Assembly (NCBI GenBank): GCA_963702525.1
Contig: CAVPCY010000013.1
Coordinates: forward strand, 410,209-474,208
Length of the DNA: 64,000 nt
From: CAVPCY01 sp963702525
GTDB lineage: Bacteria; Actinomycetota; Coriobacteriia; Anaerosomatales; PHET01
Direction: 5' to 3'
Positions 8,442-23,446 of this stretch are shown piece by piece. The position numbers were made by a program, and so were the translations under genes. Every line of letters starts with the position of its first letter. Position 1 is the stretch's first letter. The notes under the pieces were generated by a model. It was not told the origin of the DNA and made no database searches. It was given only the letters and a program-made list of their open reading frames with translations.

Positions 8442-9418
8442 CCGTCGACCTCCACTGCTCCTGTGAGCTCGGCGACTCGAGCTATGCCCACCGACCGGCA
8501 GAACTGCTCGAGCCCATCGATCACCTTCGTGGTGGCCGTTGGATCCACGAAGTTCGCGGTTCCCACTGCCACGGCCGACGCCCCGGCGAGCATGAATTCG
8601 ACGGCGTCCTCGGCGGTCATGATCCCGCCCATGCCCACCACAGGGATCGACAAGGCCCGGGCGACCTGCCACACCATGCGGACCGCCACCGGCTTGATCG
8701 CCGGTCCGGAAAGCCCGCCCACGACGCGAGCGAGCCGCGGGCGAAACGTCGTCACGTCGATGGACATCCCGAGCAGGGTGTTGATGAGCGACACCGCATC
8801 CGCACCGGCCGCCTCGACAGAACGGGCGATCTCGACGACATCGGTGACGTTGGGGCTCAGTTTCACGATCAGCGGCCTCCGAGTGGCGGGCCTGACCGCC
8901 GAAACCACCTCGGCAGCAGCGGCACACGTCGTCCCGAACGCCATGCCGCCGGAGTCGACGTTCGGGCAGCTGATGTTGAGTTCGTATCCGGCGACCCCGC
9001 GCTCGCACTCCAGCCGCTCGACAACCGAGACGTACTCCGTGACCGTGTGCCCGCTCACGTTCACGAGCACCGGTACGCCCGGCGCGTTGCACGCGAGCCA
9101 CGCCAAGTCCCGCTCGACGAACGCCTCCACGCCCGGGTTCTGCAGGCCGATCGAGTTGAGCATGCCGCTCGCCGTCTCGGCGATGCGTGGGCTGTCGTTG
9201 CCGGCCCACGGCTCAGCAGAGACACCCTTGGTCACGATCGCGCCAAGCCTCTCCAACTCCACGAAGTCGGCGAACTCGCGTCCCGAAGCGAACGTCCCCG
9301 ACGCGGTCATCACGGGGTTGGCGAGCTCGAGCCCGGCTAGGCGGACCCGCATGTCGACCGTCATGGGCTTCCCGGCGTCATCCGGCAGGCTAGTGTCGGG
9401 GGGGAATCTCCGACTCAT
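8438..9418 (-). CDS. pyrD: Dihydroorotate dehydrogenase, type 1B catalytic subunit
   Basis: This FMN-binding TIM barrel oxidises dihydroorotate to orotate. The catalytic cysteine is in ELNISCPNV, and FMN/phosphate-binding segments appear as IPVVGMGGI and AVAVGTANF. As a type 1B enzyme it works with PyrK, encoded just upstream, and passes electrons to NAD. I chose ATG 9418 (326 residues) because GGGAGG lies 9 bases before it, inside the end of pyrK. ATG 9364, with a weaker site, would give the more usual length of about 308. Confidence 0.92.
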   Translation of the reverse strand: MSRRFPPDTSLPDDAGKPMTVDMRVRLAGLELANPVMTASGTFASGREFADFVELERLGAIVTKGVSAEPWAGNDSPRIAETASGMLNSIGLQNPGVEAFVERDLAWLACNAPGVPVLVNVSGHTVTEYVSVVERLECERGVAGYELNISCPNVDSGGMAFGTTCAAAAEVVSAVRPATRRPLIVKLSPNVTDVVEIARSVEAAGADAVSLINTLLGMSIDVTTFRPRLARVVGGLSGPAIKPVAVRMVWQVARALSIPVVGMGGIMTAEDAVEFMLAGASAVAVGTANFVDPTATTKVIDGLEQFCRSVGIARVAELTGAVEVDG

Positions 9419-10198
9419 CCCAGACCACCTCCCCCGCATCGAACACCGGTCCGTCGACGCAGGCACGCTTGCGTCCGTCCAGTGTTGTCACCACGCACGA
9501 CAAGCAGGCGCCGATGCCACACGCCATGAGCCGCTCGAGCGACACCTCGCAGGTCACGCCGTACTCCACAGCCTGAGCTGCGACGATGCGTTGCATCGCC
9601 TCAGGCCCGCAGGTGTAGACGACATCGAAGTGCTCGCTCTCGAGCAGGCGCTGCGAGACGGCGGTCACAAAGCCCTGCTCACCCGCACTCCCATCATCTG
9701 TGGCGACTTCGACCCTTCTGGCCATGCGCTCGAAATGCCCGCGAGCCACGAGGCGCTCGGCGCACGGTGCGCCCATCGCGACCACCGTCGCGACACCGCG
9801 CTCGGCGAGGGCTTCGGCGAGCATGCCGAGCGGTGCCGCGCCCAAGCCACCGGTCACGAGCAGGGCGTGTGCCGCACCCTCGGGGATGCTCCAGCCATGG
9901 CCAAGGGGGCCGATGATGTCCATCGAGGTGTCGCCAGCCGCCTTTTCGGCCAAGCGCAACGTACCCGCACCAAGTACCTGGTAGAGAAGCTCCACGCTGT
10001 CGCCGACGACCCGGTGGACCGAGAACGGCCGACGCAGAATGATGTCGGCCCCGCGCGCGACGCGCAGGTGTACGAACTGCCCGGGCGCGATGCTCGCTGC
10101 ACAGCGAGGCGCCCGCAGCGTGATGAGGCCGACACCCTCGGCGATCCGTTCGTTGGCCGCAACGGTCACGTGTTCGAGCGCGGGTACGGGATCCACCG

Positions 10199-10202
<4 letters not shown>
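9390..10202 (-). CDS. pyrK: Dihydroorotate dehydrogenase electron transfer subunit
   Basis: A 270-residue FAD and 2Fe-2S protein that takes electrons from PyrD to NAD. The N-terminal FAD domain shows RRPFSVHR, the middle has the NAD-binding TGGLGAAPL, and the C-terminal end has the cluster cysteines in CEVSLERLMACGIGACLSC followed by a distant C in RACVDGPVF. The GTG start at 10202 overlaps the carB stop (GTGA) and has GGGGGAGAG upstream; a start at 10226 is possible but less well placed. This NAD-linked electron route is typical of anaerobes and facultative organisms. Confidence 0.92.
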
Positions 10203-13441
<3,239 letters not shown>

Positions 13442-13482
13442 TCATCGCTCCTTCGCGAAGTCGTTCGTGGAATCGCACGCCT

Positions 13483-14313
13483 CTACGGCTGCACCACAAC
13501 GGGGCACGGGGCCTCGCGCAACAGCCGCAGAGGCACCCACCCGAACATGAACTGCTTGAGCACGCTGCCCTGGCCCGACTGGCCGGTGATGACGCCCGTC
13601 GCATCGATCTCGTCAAGGTAGTCGAGCGTGACCTGCGCGGGATCGCCCCACCGCAATACCGCAGTCGCCTTCACGCCTCGCTCACCTGCCTGCTCGACCA
13701 GCCGATCCAGTCGTCCCCGAGATGCGTCCTCGGAGAGCTCCTCGCCCACGTGAAGGATGTGAAGCTCGCCGATAGCCTCGACTGGGCGATCGAACGCCGA
13801 GAGGAAGGCGCGCTTGGCCGCCTCGGAGAAGTCAGTCGCGACCACGAGGCGCTTGCCGAACCCTCGGGCGAGCTCGCCCGGGTCTTCGGCGCTATCGAGG
13901 AGCTCGTGGCGCACAGCCATAGCGCGAACCTTCCCCGCGCTGAACAGGTCTTCGGAGATGGAGCCTCGGAAGAGATAGTGCGCCATCGACTTCCCGTGGG
14001 TGCCCAAGCAGATCACGTCGACGCCCGTCTGTCGCACAAGCGACAGAATCGCGTCGGTCGGGTCGCCGGTGACCACCCTCAGCTCGATCTCCATCCCGCA
14101 GCCGCCACGCAGCGGCGCCGCCATCGCGGCCAGTCGCTCGCGCGCGCGGTCGACCTCGGCGGCGAACACCGGCGCCTCGAGCCCGGTCTCGCGTACCGAA
14201 GTCGCGACGATGACCCGCTTGACCGACTGGACGCTCAGCCCGCAGGCGAACTTGAGCACCCTCTCGTCGCGATCGTCCAGGCTCACTGGCACGAGCATCG
14301 TGCTGATCGGCAT
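13483..14313 (-). CDS. Tandem universal stress protein
   Basis: A 276-residue protein with two UspA folds, about residues 1-140 and 152-276. Each carries an ATP-binding signature of the form G-x2-G-x9-G-S: GTHGKSMAHYLFRGSIS near residue 103 and GQSGQGSVLKQF near 245. Such tandem proteins bind ATP or other nucleotides and modulate stress or energy responses. It lies between carA (9 bases away) and carB (41 bases away) on the same strand. It is therefore almost certainly transcribed with pyrimidine synthesis, an unusual place for this family. Confidence 0.88.
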   Translation of the reverse strand: MPISTMLVPVSLDDRDERVLKFACGLSVQSVKRVIVATSVRETGLEAPVFAAEVDRARERLAAMAAPLRGGCGMEIELRVVTGDPTDAILSLVRQTGVDVICLGTHGKSMAHYLFRGSISEDLFSAGKVRAMAVRHELLDSAEDPGELARGFGKRLVVATDFSEAAKRAFLSAFDRPVEAIGELHILHVGEELSEDASRGRLDRLVEQAGERGVKATAVLRWGDPAQVTLDYLDEIDATGVITGQSGQGSVLKQFMFGWVPLRLLREAPCPVVVQP

Positions 14314-14322
14314 GGTGACTCC

Positions 14323-15583
14323 CTAGTCCTCGGCCGAAAGGTAGTCCGCCCGGCCGTCCATCATGCGGGTGAAAGCGCCGAACAGGTACCGGGAGTCGTG
14401 CGGGCCCGGTGCCGCCTCGGGGTGGTACTGCACCGAGAAGGCCGGCGTGTCGAGCAGCCGGATGCCCTCGGCGGTCATGTCGTTCAGATTCACGTGAGTC
14501 AACTGCACCCTGCCGAACCGTTCGCTACGGACCACGGGCGCCTGCCCGGCACGAACCCACGCCCCCAGGTCACCAGGATCGAGCGAGAGCCCGCCGGACG
14601 ATTCTTCGTCCAGCGCGCCGATGCTGCCGAAATCCACACAGAAGCCGTGGTTCTGGCTGGTGATCTCGACGCGGCCGTTGAGCAGGTTCATCACGGGCTG
14701 ATTGCCGCCCCGGTGACCGTACTTGAGCTTGTAGGTACCCGCTCCGACCGCAAGCGACAGCATCTGGTGACCCAGGCAGATGCCGAAGACGGGCTTGACG
14801 CCGATAAGGTCTCGCACCGTGCCGAACAGGTACTCGACGGCCGAGGGGTCGCCCGGACCGTTCGCCAGGAACACGCCGTCCGGTTCATGCGCGAGGACCT
14901 GCTCGGCACCGGTCGACGGCGGGACGACGGTCACGCGACAACCCGCCTCTGAGAGGCGCCGCAAGATGTTGTACTTGATGCCCGAATCCATCGCGACAAC
15001 GTGGAAGGCGGGCCGCGCAGGCAAGACGCCGGTGTCGACCGGTACGTCACCTCCCGGCACGGCCTCGCCCCAGTCGTAGGCGTCTCGAACGGCGACCTCA
15101 TCGACCAGGTCGCGTCCCACGAGTCCCGGATCGGCCTTCGCCTTGCGCGACGAGCGACGCTTCGTCGGCGTCCAGCGTCGAGATCACGGCACGCATCGCA
15201 CCGCGGTCCCGCAGATGCCGCACGATACGGCGAGTGTCGACCCCCTCGATCGCGACGACCCCGCGCTCGGCGAGGAACTCGGGCAGCGACTGCTCGGCCC
15301 GCCAGCTCGAGGGCTCGGCGCACATCTCGCGTACCACGAAACCCTTCGCGAACACCCCGCGCGACTCCATGTCCGCGCCGTTCGCTCCGTAGTTGCCGAT
15401 GTGGGGCATCGTCATGGTCACGATCTGGCCGGCGTAGCTCGGATCGGTCAGCACCTCTTGGTAGCCGGCCATCGAGGTGTTGAAGCAAAGCTCGCCGCTG
15501 CACTCGCCCTCTGCGCCGCAGGACCATCCGCGCATCACGAGACCGTCTTCGAGTGCGAGTGCTGCAGGGAGCCGCTCTCTCAC
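14323..15583 (-). CDS. carA: Carbamoyl-phosphate synthase small subunit, frameshifted
   Basis: The glutaminase subunit, supplying ammonia to CarB. It is split: residues 1-150 (from GTG 15583, through CFNTSMAGYQEVLTDPSY) are in one frame, and the rest, KAKADPGLVGRDLVDEVAVRD to LSAED, is in the next. Removing one base at about 15144-15148 joins them into about 419 residues, the normal length. The amidotransferase domain is complete: nucleophile in FGICLGHQMLSLA, and HPEAAPGPHD for the His-Glu pair. The start overlaps the pyrC stop (GTGA). Because the gene is otherwise perfect and expected to be needed, I suspect a base-calling insertion. Confidence 0.93.
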
Positions 15584-16884
15584 CGGTCGACCACCTTCCC
15601 GTTGCGCAGCGCGAACCGTCCGCCCACGAGCACCTCTGATGCCTTGCCGAGCAGCGTCTGACCCAAGAACGCCGAGTTCGACGACTTGCTCTCGAACCCT
15701 TGCTCGCTCACCTCGACCCGCGCCTCCGGATCGATGATCGTGATGTCGGCGACTCCGCCCTCCTCGAGACGAACCGGCTCGATGCCCAGCGCTTCGCGGG
15801 GGCCATGCGCCATCACGCGCACGAGGTCGCTCCAGTCGAAATCATCGCGAGACACGAGATGCGTCGTGACGAGCGACAGCGCCGTCTCGAGCCCCGTGGT
15901 ACCGAATGGGGCGAGTTCGAACTCGAGCGCCTTCTCGTGCGCCGCATGCGGTGCGTGATCGGTGGCGATCGCGTCGATAGTTCCGTCCAACAAGCCCGCC
16001 ACGAGCGCCGCTCTGTCGTCAGCGGTCCGAAGCGGCGGATTCATCTTGAGGTTCGTGTCGTAGTCAGGACCGACCGCGTCCTCGTCGAGGAACAGGTGGT
16101 GCGGTGTGACCTCGCAGGTGACCGCGGCACCGCGGGCCTTGGCGGCTCGAACGAGTTCCACCGTACCGGCGGTCGAGATGTGGGCGAGGTGCAGCCGGCA
16201 GCCCGTGAGTTCGGCGAGCGCGATATCGCGCGCAGCCTGGACCTCCTCGGCTGCGGCGGGGTGACCTACCAGGCCGAGCCTGGTCGACACGACTCCCTCG
16301 TTCACGACGCCCTTGCCCACGAGCGACTCGACCTCACAGTGGCTCACGATCGTCGCGGGGAACTGGCTCGCGTACTCCATCGCCAGACGCATCATGCCGG
16401 CGTCCTGCAGCCCCTTGCCGTCGTCCGAGAAGCCCACCGCGCCCTCGGCGAGCATGTCGCCCATCTCGGCAAGCGCTTCGCCCTTGCTCCCAACGGTTAT
16501 CGCACCGATCGGATACACCCGCACGATTCCCCGCTCCGCGGCGCGCTCCACCAAGAAGCGGACGGCCGCGCCCTCGTCACACACGGGGCTGGTGTTCGGC
16601 ATCGCCGCCACCGCAGTGAAGCCGCCCCTTGCGGCCGCTCGCGTCCCGCTCGCAACGTCTTCCTTGTACTCGTAGCCGGGCTCGCGCAGGTGCGTATGGA
16701 TGTCAACGAGGCCCGGGACCACGACCTTCTCGGCGCACTCGATGGTCTGGCCCTTCGGTATCGAAAGGTCCTTGCCGATCTCGACGATCAGCCCGTCGCG
16801 AACGATGATGTCCGCGACCTCATCGAGCCCTGTTGCGGGATCGACCACTCGCCCGCCCCTAAGCAGTAGCGCCACTTGCGTCAC
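15580..16884 (-). CDS. pyrC: Dihydroorotase
   Basis: A 434-residue class I amidohydrolase that cyclises carbamoyl-aspartate to dihydroorotate. Metal ligands are visible in VDIHTHLREPG near residue 60 and IATDHAPH near 310, with HLAHIS in between. It starts inside the end of pyrB (26-base overlap) and ends overlapping carA, so it is tightly coupled to both. Confidence 0.95.
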   Translation of the reverse strand: MTQVALLLRGGRVVDPATGLDEVADIIVRDGLIVEIGKDLSIPKGQTIECAEKVVVPGLVDIHTHLREPGYEYKEDVASGTRAAARGGFTAVAAMPNTSPVCDEGAAVRFLVERAAERGIVRVYPIGAITVGSKGEALAEMGDMLAEGAVGFSDDGKGLQDAGMMRLAMEYASQFPATIVSHCEVESLVGKGVVNEGVVSTRLGLVGHPAAAEEVQAARDIALAELTGCRLHLAHISTAGTVELVRAAKARGAAVTCEVTPHHLFLDEDAVGPDYDTNLKMNPPLRTADDRAALVAGLLDGTIDAIATDHAPHAAHEKALEFELAPFGTTGLETALSLVTTHLVSRDDFDWSDLVRVMAHGPREALGIEPVRLEEGGVADITIIDPEARVEVSEQGFESKSSNSAFLGQTLLGKASEVLVGGRFALRNGKVVDR

Positions 16885-17794
16885 CTCCCAGCAGCAGATA
16901 CATCACGGCCATGCGGACCGCGACGCCGGCGTTGACCTGATCGAGGATCAGGGAGCGGTCGGAGTCGGCCACCTCGGCCGAGATCTCGACGCCTCGGTTC
17001 ATCGGACCGGGATGCATCACGATCGCGTGAGGAGGCATCTTGGCCAGCCGCGCTTCGTTCATGCCGAACAGGCGCGAGTACTCGCGCACGCTCGGGAACG
17101 GCATGCCCTCAGCTCGCTCCATCTGGATGCGCAGCATGTAGGCGACGTCGATGTCGGGCAGCACCTCGTCTATCGAGGTCACCACCTTCGCACCGAGAAC
17201 GTCGGGGCGCGCGGGCATGAGCGTTGGCGGACCCACGAGTACGGGCGTCGCGCCCACCATCTTGAGCGCGGGGATGAGCGATCCGGCGACGCGGCTGTGC
17301 GCGATGTCGCCCACAATGGCCACCGTGAGCCCTTCGAGTTTGCCGAGTCGCTCTCGCATCGTGAACAGGTCGAGCAGCGCCTGGGTGGGATGCTGATGCA
17401 TCCCGTCGCCACCGTTGACGATGTGCGCGTCCATCTGCTCGGCGAGGATGCGCGGCGCCCCGGCGTACTTGTGGCGTATCACCACCAGGTCGCATGCCAT
17501 CGCCGAGAGCGTGGCAGCGGTATCGGCGAGCGACTCACCCTTGACGGTCGCCGACGCCGAGGCGGTGAAGTTGATGCCGTCGGCCGACAAGCGCTTGGCA
17601 GCGATCTCGAAGCTCGTGCGCGTGCGCGTGGAAGGCTCGAGGAAGAGGTTGACCACCGTGCGGCCCCGAAGCGTGGGGAGCTTCTTGATGCGGCGCTCGT
17701 TGACCTCCTTGAACGACTCGGCGGTATCGAGCACGAGCTGGACGTCGTCAGCGGTCAGGTCAGCCATATCGATGACGTGGCGCGAGGACAGCAC
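16859..17794 (-). CDS. pyrB: Aspartate carbamoyltransferase catalytic subunit
   Basis: The 311-residue enzyme joins carbamoyl phosphate to aspartate. The carbamoyl-phosphate loop STRTRTSFE lies near residue 55 and HPTQALLDL near 136. No pyrI regulatory chain is present, so control is likely through PyrR. GTG 17794 shares one base with the pyrR stop (TAGTG); an internal ATG at 17767 is a less likely start. Confidence 0.95.
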   Translation of the reverse strand: MLSSRHVIDMADLTADDVQLVLDTAESFKEVNERRIKKLPTLRGRTVVNLFLEPSTRTRTSFEIAAKRLSADGINFTASASATVKGESLADTAATLSAMACDLVVIRHKYAGAPRILAEQMDAHIVNGGDGMHQHPTQALLDLFTMRERLGKLEGLTVAIVGDIAHSRVAGSLIPALKMVGATPVLVGPPTLMPARPDVLGAKVVTSIDEVLPDIDVAYMLRIQMERAEGMPFPSVREYSRLFGMNEARLAKMPPHAIVMHPGPMNRGVEISAEVADSDRSLILDQVNAGVAVRMAVMYLLLGGDASGATA

Positions 17795-18354
17795 TACTGC
17801 TCGCCCCCCTCTTCATCGGCCTCGAGGATCTCGGCAGCGTCACGCCCGTCGAGCGCCTCCAGGTACACCTTGACCCGCTCGCGCCGCGAGGACGGCACGT
17901 TCTTGCCCACGTAGTCCGCACGGATGGGCAGTTCGCGGTGGCCGCGGTCCACGAGGACCGCGAGCTGCACCGAGCACGGGCGCCCGTAGTCCATGAGCGC
18001 GTCCATCGCCGCGCGGATCGTACGCCCGGTGAACAGCACGTCGTCGACGAGGACCACGTCGCGATCCTCGACATCGAACGGGATATCGCTGCGGTGGACC
18101 TCGGGGTTGAGCCGGGTCGCGAGGTCGTCTCGGTAGAAAGAGATGTCGAGCGTACCCACCGGCACCTCGGTGCCCTCGATCGACGCGATCTTCTCGGCGA
18201 GGATGGTCGCCAACGCAGCGCCGCGGGTCACGATGCCCACGAGCGCCAGATTGGACGCACCCTTGTTCGCCTCGAGGATCTCGTGGGCGATGCGCGTGAC
18301 CGCGCGGGCGACCGCCTCACCATCCATGACCGTCGCCTTGGTGTGGAACCTCAC
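17794..18354 (-). CDS. pyrR: PyrR bifunctional pyrimidine operon regulator / uracil phosphoribosyltransferase
   Basis: A 186-residue phosphoribosyltransferase-fold RNA-binding attenuator. The PRPP loop DVVLVDDVLFTGRTIRAA is near residue 95. When bound to UMP/UTP, PyrR holds the leader RNA in a form that allows the downstream attenuator hairpin. I place the start at GTG 18354 because AGGGGGTG lies just upstream and the family begins there; a longer open frame to 18456 runs through the regulatory RNA and is not credible. It is the first gene of the pyr operon. Confidence 0.94.
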   Translation of the reverse strand: MRFHTKATVMDGEAVARAVTRIAHEILEANKGASNLALVGIVTRGAALATILAEKIASIEGTEVPVGTLDISFYRDDLATRLNPEVHRSDIPFDVEDRDVVLVDDVLFTGRTIRAAMDALMDYGRPCSVQLAVLVDRGHRELPIRADYVGKNVPSSRRERVKVYLEALDGRDAAEILEADEEGGEQ

Positions 18355-18371
18355 TGAAACACCCCCTGATA

Positions 18372-18409
18372 CGACAAACGCCTCTTCGCCGGCGGGTCGG
18401 CAAGAGGCG
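18372..18409 (-). terminator. Attenuator hairpin in the pyr leader
   Basis: On the minus strand, CGCCTCTT-GCCG pairs with CGGC-GAAGAGGCG (18379-18409), giving a 12-bp stem with one bulged G, followed by TTTGTCG. It lies between the PyrR-binding element and the pyrR ribosome site. The T run is short, so it could act on transcription or by hindering translation of pyrR. Confidence 0.6.
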
Positions 18410-18460
18410 CAGTATGCGGGTGCGGGTGCTTCGTGAAGCACGGCTGCGGTATGCATTTCC

Positions 18461-18495
18461 GGCCCTTGCCAGCCTCACGGGACTGGACTTAAAGG
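18461..18495 (-). promoter_or_regulatory. PyrR-binding RNA element
   Basis: Reading the minus strand, the leader holds CCTTTAAGTCCAGTCC followed by GTGAGGCTGGCAAGG. This matches the known PyrR anti-antiterminator core, with conserved AGUCC, GUGAGGCU and GCAAGG parts. It is 45-100 bases upstream of the attenuator hairpin and pyrR, exactly where the regulator would act. Confidence 0.85.
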
Positions 18496-18504
18496 TCGTA
18501 GCCG

Positions 18505-18533
18505 AGAGTACCCCACCAACCACCGTCCGACAA
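18505..18533 (-). promoter_or_regulatory. Candidate pyr operon promoter
   Basis: TTGTCG (18528-18533) and TACTCT (18505-18510) on the minus strand are 17 bases apart. Initiation near 18499 would start the RNA just ahead of the PyrR-binding element. Consensus match is moderate. Confidence 0.4.
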
Positions 18534-18578
18534 GACGAGAAACGCGATTCGCCGCGAGAATCCGGCGCGTGAAGCGCG

Positions 18579-19592
18579 CTAGGGCGTTGACCCGGCAGCA
18601 AGCAGGGCAGCGACCTCGTCGCCGGCCTTCGTGCGGCCCGTGGATAGCTCGGCGATCGCCTCGAGACGGGATGCGAGGTCTTCGGGCAGCGGGTCGACGA
18701 AGAGCAGCGGTTCGTGCGTGATCGGGTGCTCGAGTTCGAGCCGATAGGCGTGCAGGAACTGGCGTTCGAGTCCCAGATCGGCCTTCGGTCTTGCCGCACC
18801 GTATACCTGGTCGCCGACCACCGGGTGCTTGATGTAGGCCATGTGCACGCGGATCTGGTGTGTCCTGCCCGTGTAGAGCTTGCACTCGAGCAGCGTGAAG
18901 CCATCGTCGTGAGCACCGGCCTCGAAGCGCTCGAGAACCCGAAACGTCGTGACGGACTGCTTGGCCTCGACCTTGTCCGAGACGCTCATCCGCATGCGGT
19001 CGCGCTGGTCTCTGCCGAGGGGGGCGTCAACGAGACCGGTGTCGGGAGCGATCCAGCCGTGCACGAGCGTGAGGTAGCGGCGATCGATGGAGCGCACCTT
19101 GATCGCCTCTTGGAGTTTCACCTGCGCGTCGTCGGACTTGGCTACCATCATCAGGCCGGTGGTGTCCTTGTCCAGCCGATGCACGATGCCCGGACGCTCC
19201 TCGCCCTGCAGCGTACCCAAGTCGTCCGAGTGGGCGAGCAACGCGTGGACGAGCGTCCCGGTCCAGTGGCCTTGCGCAGGATGAACGACGAGCCCCGCCT
19301 GTTTCGAGAGCACGATCATGTGCTCGTCCTCGAAACGGATGTCGAGCGGGATGTCCTCAGCAACCAGATCGCCGCGGTCGTACGGCGGCACCTCGACCTC
19401 GATCCGCTGCCCTGTCCGAACCGCGAACTTCTTGGCCTCGGGCCGACCGTCCACCAGCACGAGCCCCTCGTCGATGAGGCGCGCGGCGGCCGAACGGCTG
19501 GGGAGGAAGTCGAGAGCGCCGAGAACGGCGTCCAGACGCATGCCTTGCTCGTGGTCGGCCACGACGTGCTCGAAGTACTCCGCCGGGCTCAC
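18579..19592 (-). CDS. rluD: RluD-family 23S rRNA pseudouridine synthase
   Basis: The 337-residue product has an N-terminal S4 RNA-binding domain (residues about 15-75, RLDAVLGALDFLPSRSAAARL) and a pseudouridine synthase domain with catalytic Asp in IVHRLDKDTTGLM. RluD-type enzymes modify helix 69 of 23S rRNA. GTG 19592 overlaps the lspA stop (GTGA). The lspA-rluD order is widespread. The exact target uridines cannot be told from sequence. Confidence 0.88.
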   Translation of the reverse strand: MSPAEYFEHVVADHEQGMRLDAVLGALDFLPSRSAAARLIDEGLVLVDGRPEAKKFAVRTGQRIEVEVPPYDRGDLVAEDIPLDIRFEDEHMIVLSKQAGLVVHPAQGHWTGTLVHALLAHSDDLGTLQGEERPGIVHRLDKDTTGLMMVAKSDDAQVKLQEAIKVRSIDRRYLTLVHGWIAPDTGLVDAPLGRDQRDRMRMSVSDKVEAKQSVTTFRVLERFEAGAHDDGFTLLECKLYTGRTHQIRVHMAYIKHPVVGDQVYGAARPKADLGLERQFLHAYRLELEHPITHEPLLFVDPLPEDLASRLEAIAELSTGRTKAGDEVAALLAAGSTP

Positions 19593-20119
19593 CGTGGCGC
19601 GTCCGGGCTCGAGCCGGCACCCTCAGACGTGTCCTCGGCCGTCGACTGCTCCGAGACAAGCTGGGAATCTGGTACGAGCAGCAGCCGCAGAACCAGTATC
19701 GCGACCCCCACGATGATCGCCGTGTCGGCGACGTTGAACACCGGGAACTCGACGAACGCGAACTCGAACATGTCAGTCACACGGCCGATCAGCGCCCGGT
19801 CGATGAGGTTGCCCACAGCGCCGCCGGCGATCAGCCCGAGAGCGACCACCATCGGCCAGGCGGTTGGACGGAACCGGCGCCAGTACAACGCGATCACCAC
19901 CAGAACCACGACCGACGTAGCGATGAAGACTGGCTGGAAACCGGGGAACAGCCCGAAGGCAGCGCCCGTGTTGCGCACGAAGGTGAGGTTGAGAACACCC
20001 GCGACGAGCTGCCGGCTGGCGCCCTCGACCATTTGCGCGCGCACGACGGCCTTGGAGGCCTGATCGACCGCGACGGTGGCAAGGGTGATCGTCCAGAACA
20101 CCAGGGCGCTGTGGCGCAA
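19589..20119 (-). CDS. lspA: Lipoprotein signal peptidase II
   Basis: A four-pass membrane aspartyl protease that removes lipoprotein signal peptides. Hallmarks are FVRNTGAAFGLF, and the two catalytic aspartates in VGNLIDR and FNVADTAI. A variable charged tail of about 30 residues follows the last membrane segment. The start is uncertain: TTG 20119 gives 176 residues and begins just before the first membrane helix; TTG 20158 would overlap the TraR gene. It would process the BMP and possible PstS lipoproteins in this window. Confidence 0.9.
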   Translation of the reverse strand: MRHSALVFWTITLATVAVDQASKAVVRAQMVEGASRQLVAGVLNLTFVRNTGAAFGLFPGFQPVFIATSVVVLVVIALYWRRFRPTAWPMVVALGLIAGGAVGNLIDRALIGRVTDMFEFAFVEFPVFNVADTAIIVGVAILVLRLLLVPDSQLVSEQSTAEDTSEGAGSSPDAPR

Positions 20120-20121
20120 GG

Positions 20122-20487
20122 CTAGCGGCTCTCTTCTGCTTCCTTGCAGCTGATGCAAAGGCTCGCCGTAGGGACAGCCTCAAGCCGCTCGGCCGGTATC
20201 TCGGCGCCGCAGCGCCCGCACGTGCCGTAGACGCCTTCGTCGATTCGCACGAGCGCCGCCCGGACCTCACTCAGCGAGTCACGCAGGTTCTCCTCGAGCG
20301 TCATGTCGAGCTCACGCTCGAAGGTCGCAGAACCCTGATCCGCCATGTGATCGCGGTAGTTGTTCTCGCCGCTGGCCTCGGAGAGCGTTTCGCGGTCCTC
20401 CGCGTCGATCTCGGCTATCTCGGCCTCAAGCCGAGCAAGATCGGCTTCAAGGTGGGCGCGTAGCGCGTCATACGTCTTGGAGTCCAT
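20122..20487 (-). CDS. TraR/DksA family zinc-finger protein
   Basis: A 121-residue protein with an N-terminal coiled-coil hairpin rich in Glu and Ala, the ERELDMTLEENLRDSL segment, and a C4 zinc finger formed by CGRCG and CISC near residues 90-115. DksA-like proteins bind the RNA polymerase secondary channel and alter transcription during stress. It sits between ileS and lspA, separated from ileS by a terminator, so it probably starts a new unit with lspA and rluD. Confidence 0.87.
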   Translation of the reverse strand: MDSKTYDALRAHLEADLARLEAEIAEIDAEDRETLSEASGENNYRDHMADQGSATFERELDMTLEENLRDSLSEVRAALVRIDEGVYGTCGRCGAEIPAERLEAVPTASLCISCKEAEESR

Positions 20488-20516
20488 CGTGCACGCCTCC
20501 CTCGAAGTGCTATGCC

Positions 20517-20543
20517 AAAGCGCCCGGACCTGCCGGGCGCTTT
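20517..20543 (-). terminator. Terminator after ileS
   Basis: AAAGCGCCCGG and CCGGGCGCTTT form a perfect 11-bp stem with a 5-base loop, 48 bases past the ileS stop. The stem is symmetric and ends in TTT on the minus strand. It separates ileS from the TraR gene. Confidence 0.8.
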
Positions 20544-20590
20544 ATCAGCCGGATAGCACGAGTATACCCCGAGGCGGAGGATTCCCGCCT

Positions 20591-23350
<2,760 letters not shown>

Positions 23351-23398
23351 TGTGGCTTCTCGCCTTTCCGACTCGGCGTCTTGTCACGGTTCTTGTCC

Positions 23399-23446
23399 GA
23401 GAACAACAAAAGACGCACTTCATCCCTACCACTGGGACGAAGCACG
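23399..23446 (-). terminator. T-box conditional terminator
   Basis: CGTGCTTCGTCCC and GGGATGAAGTGCG (23414-23446) form a continuous 13-bp stem that includes three G-T wobbles, with a 7-base loop. It is followed by TCTTTTGTTGTT. Pairing of the T-box core with upstream bases would prevent it when tRNA-Ile is uncharged. Confidence 0.9.

Noticed and set aside
15140..15150. Programmed frameshifting in carA
   Set aside because: No slippery heptamer or downstream structure is apparent, and the same kind of break occurs in many unrelated genes of the window.
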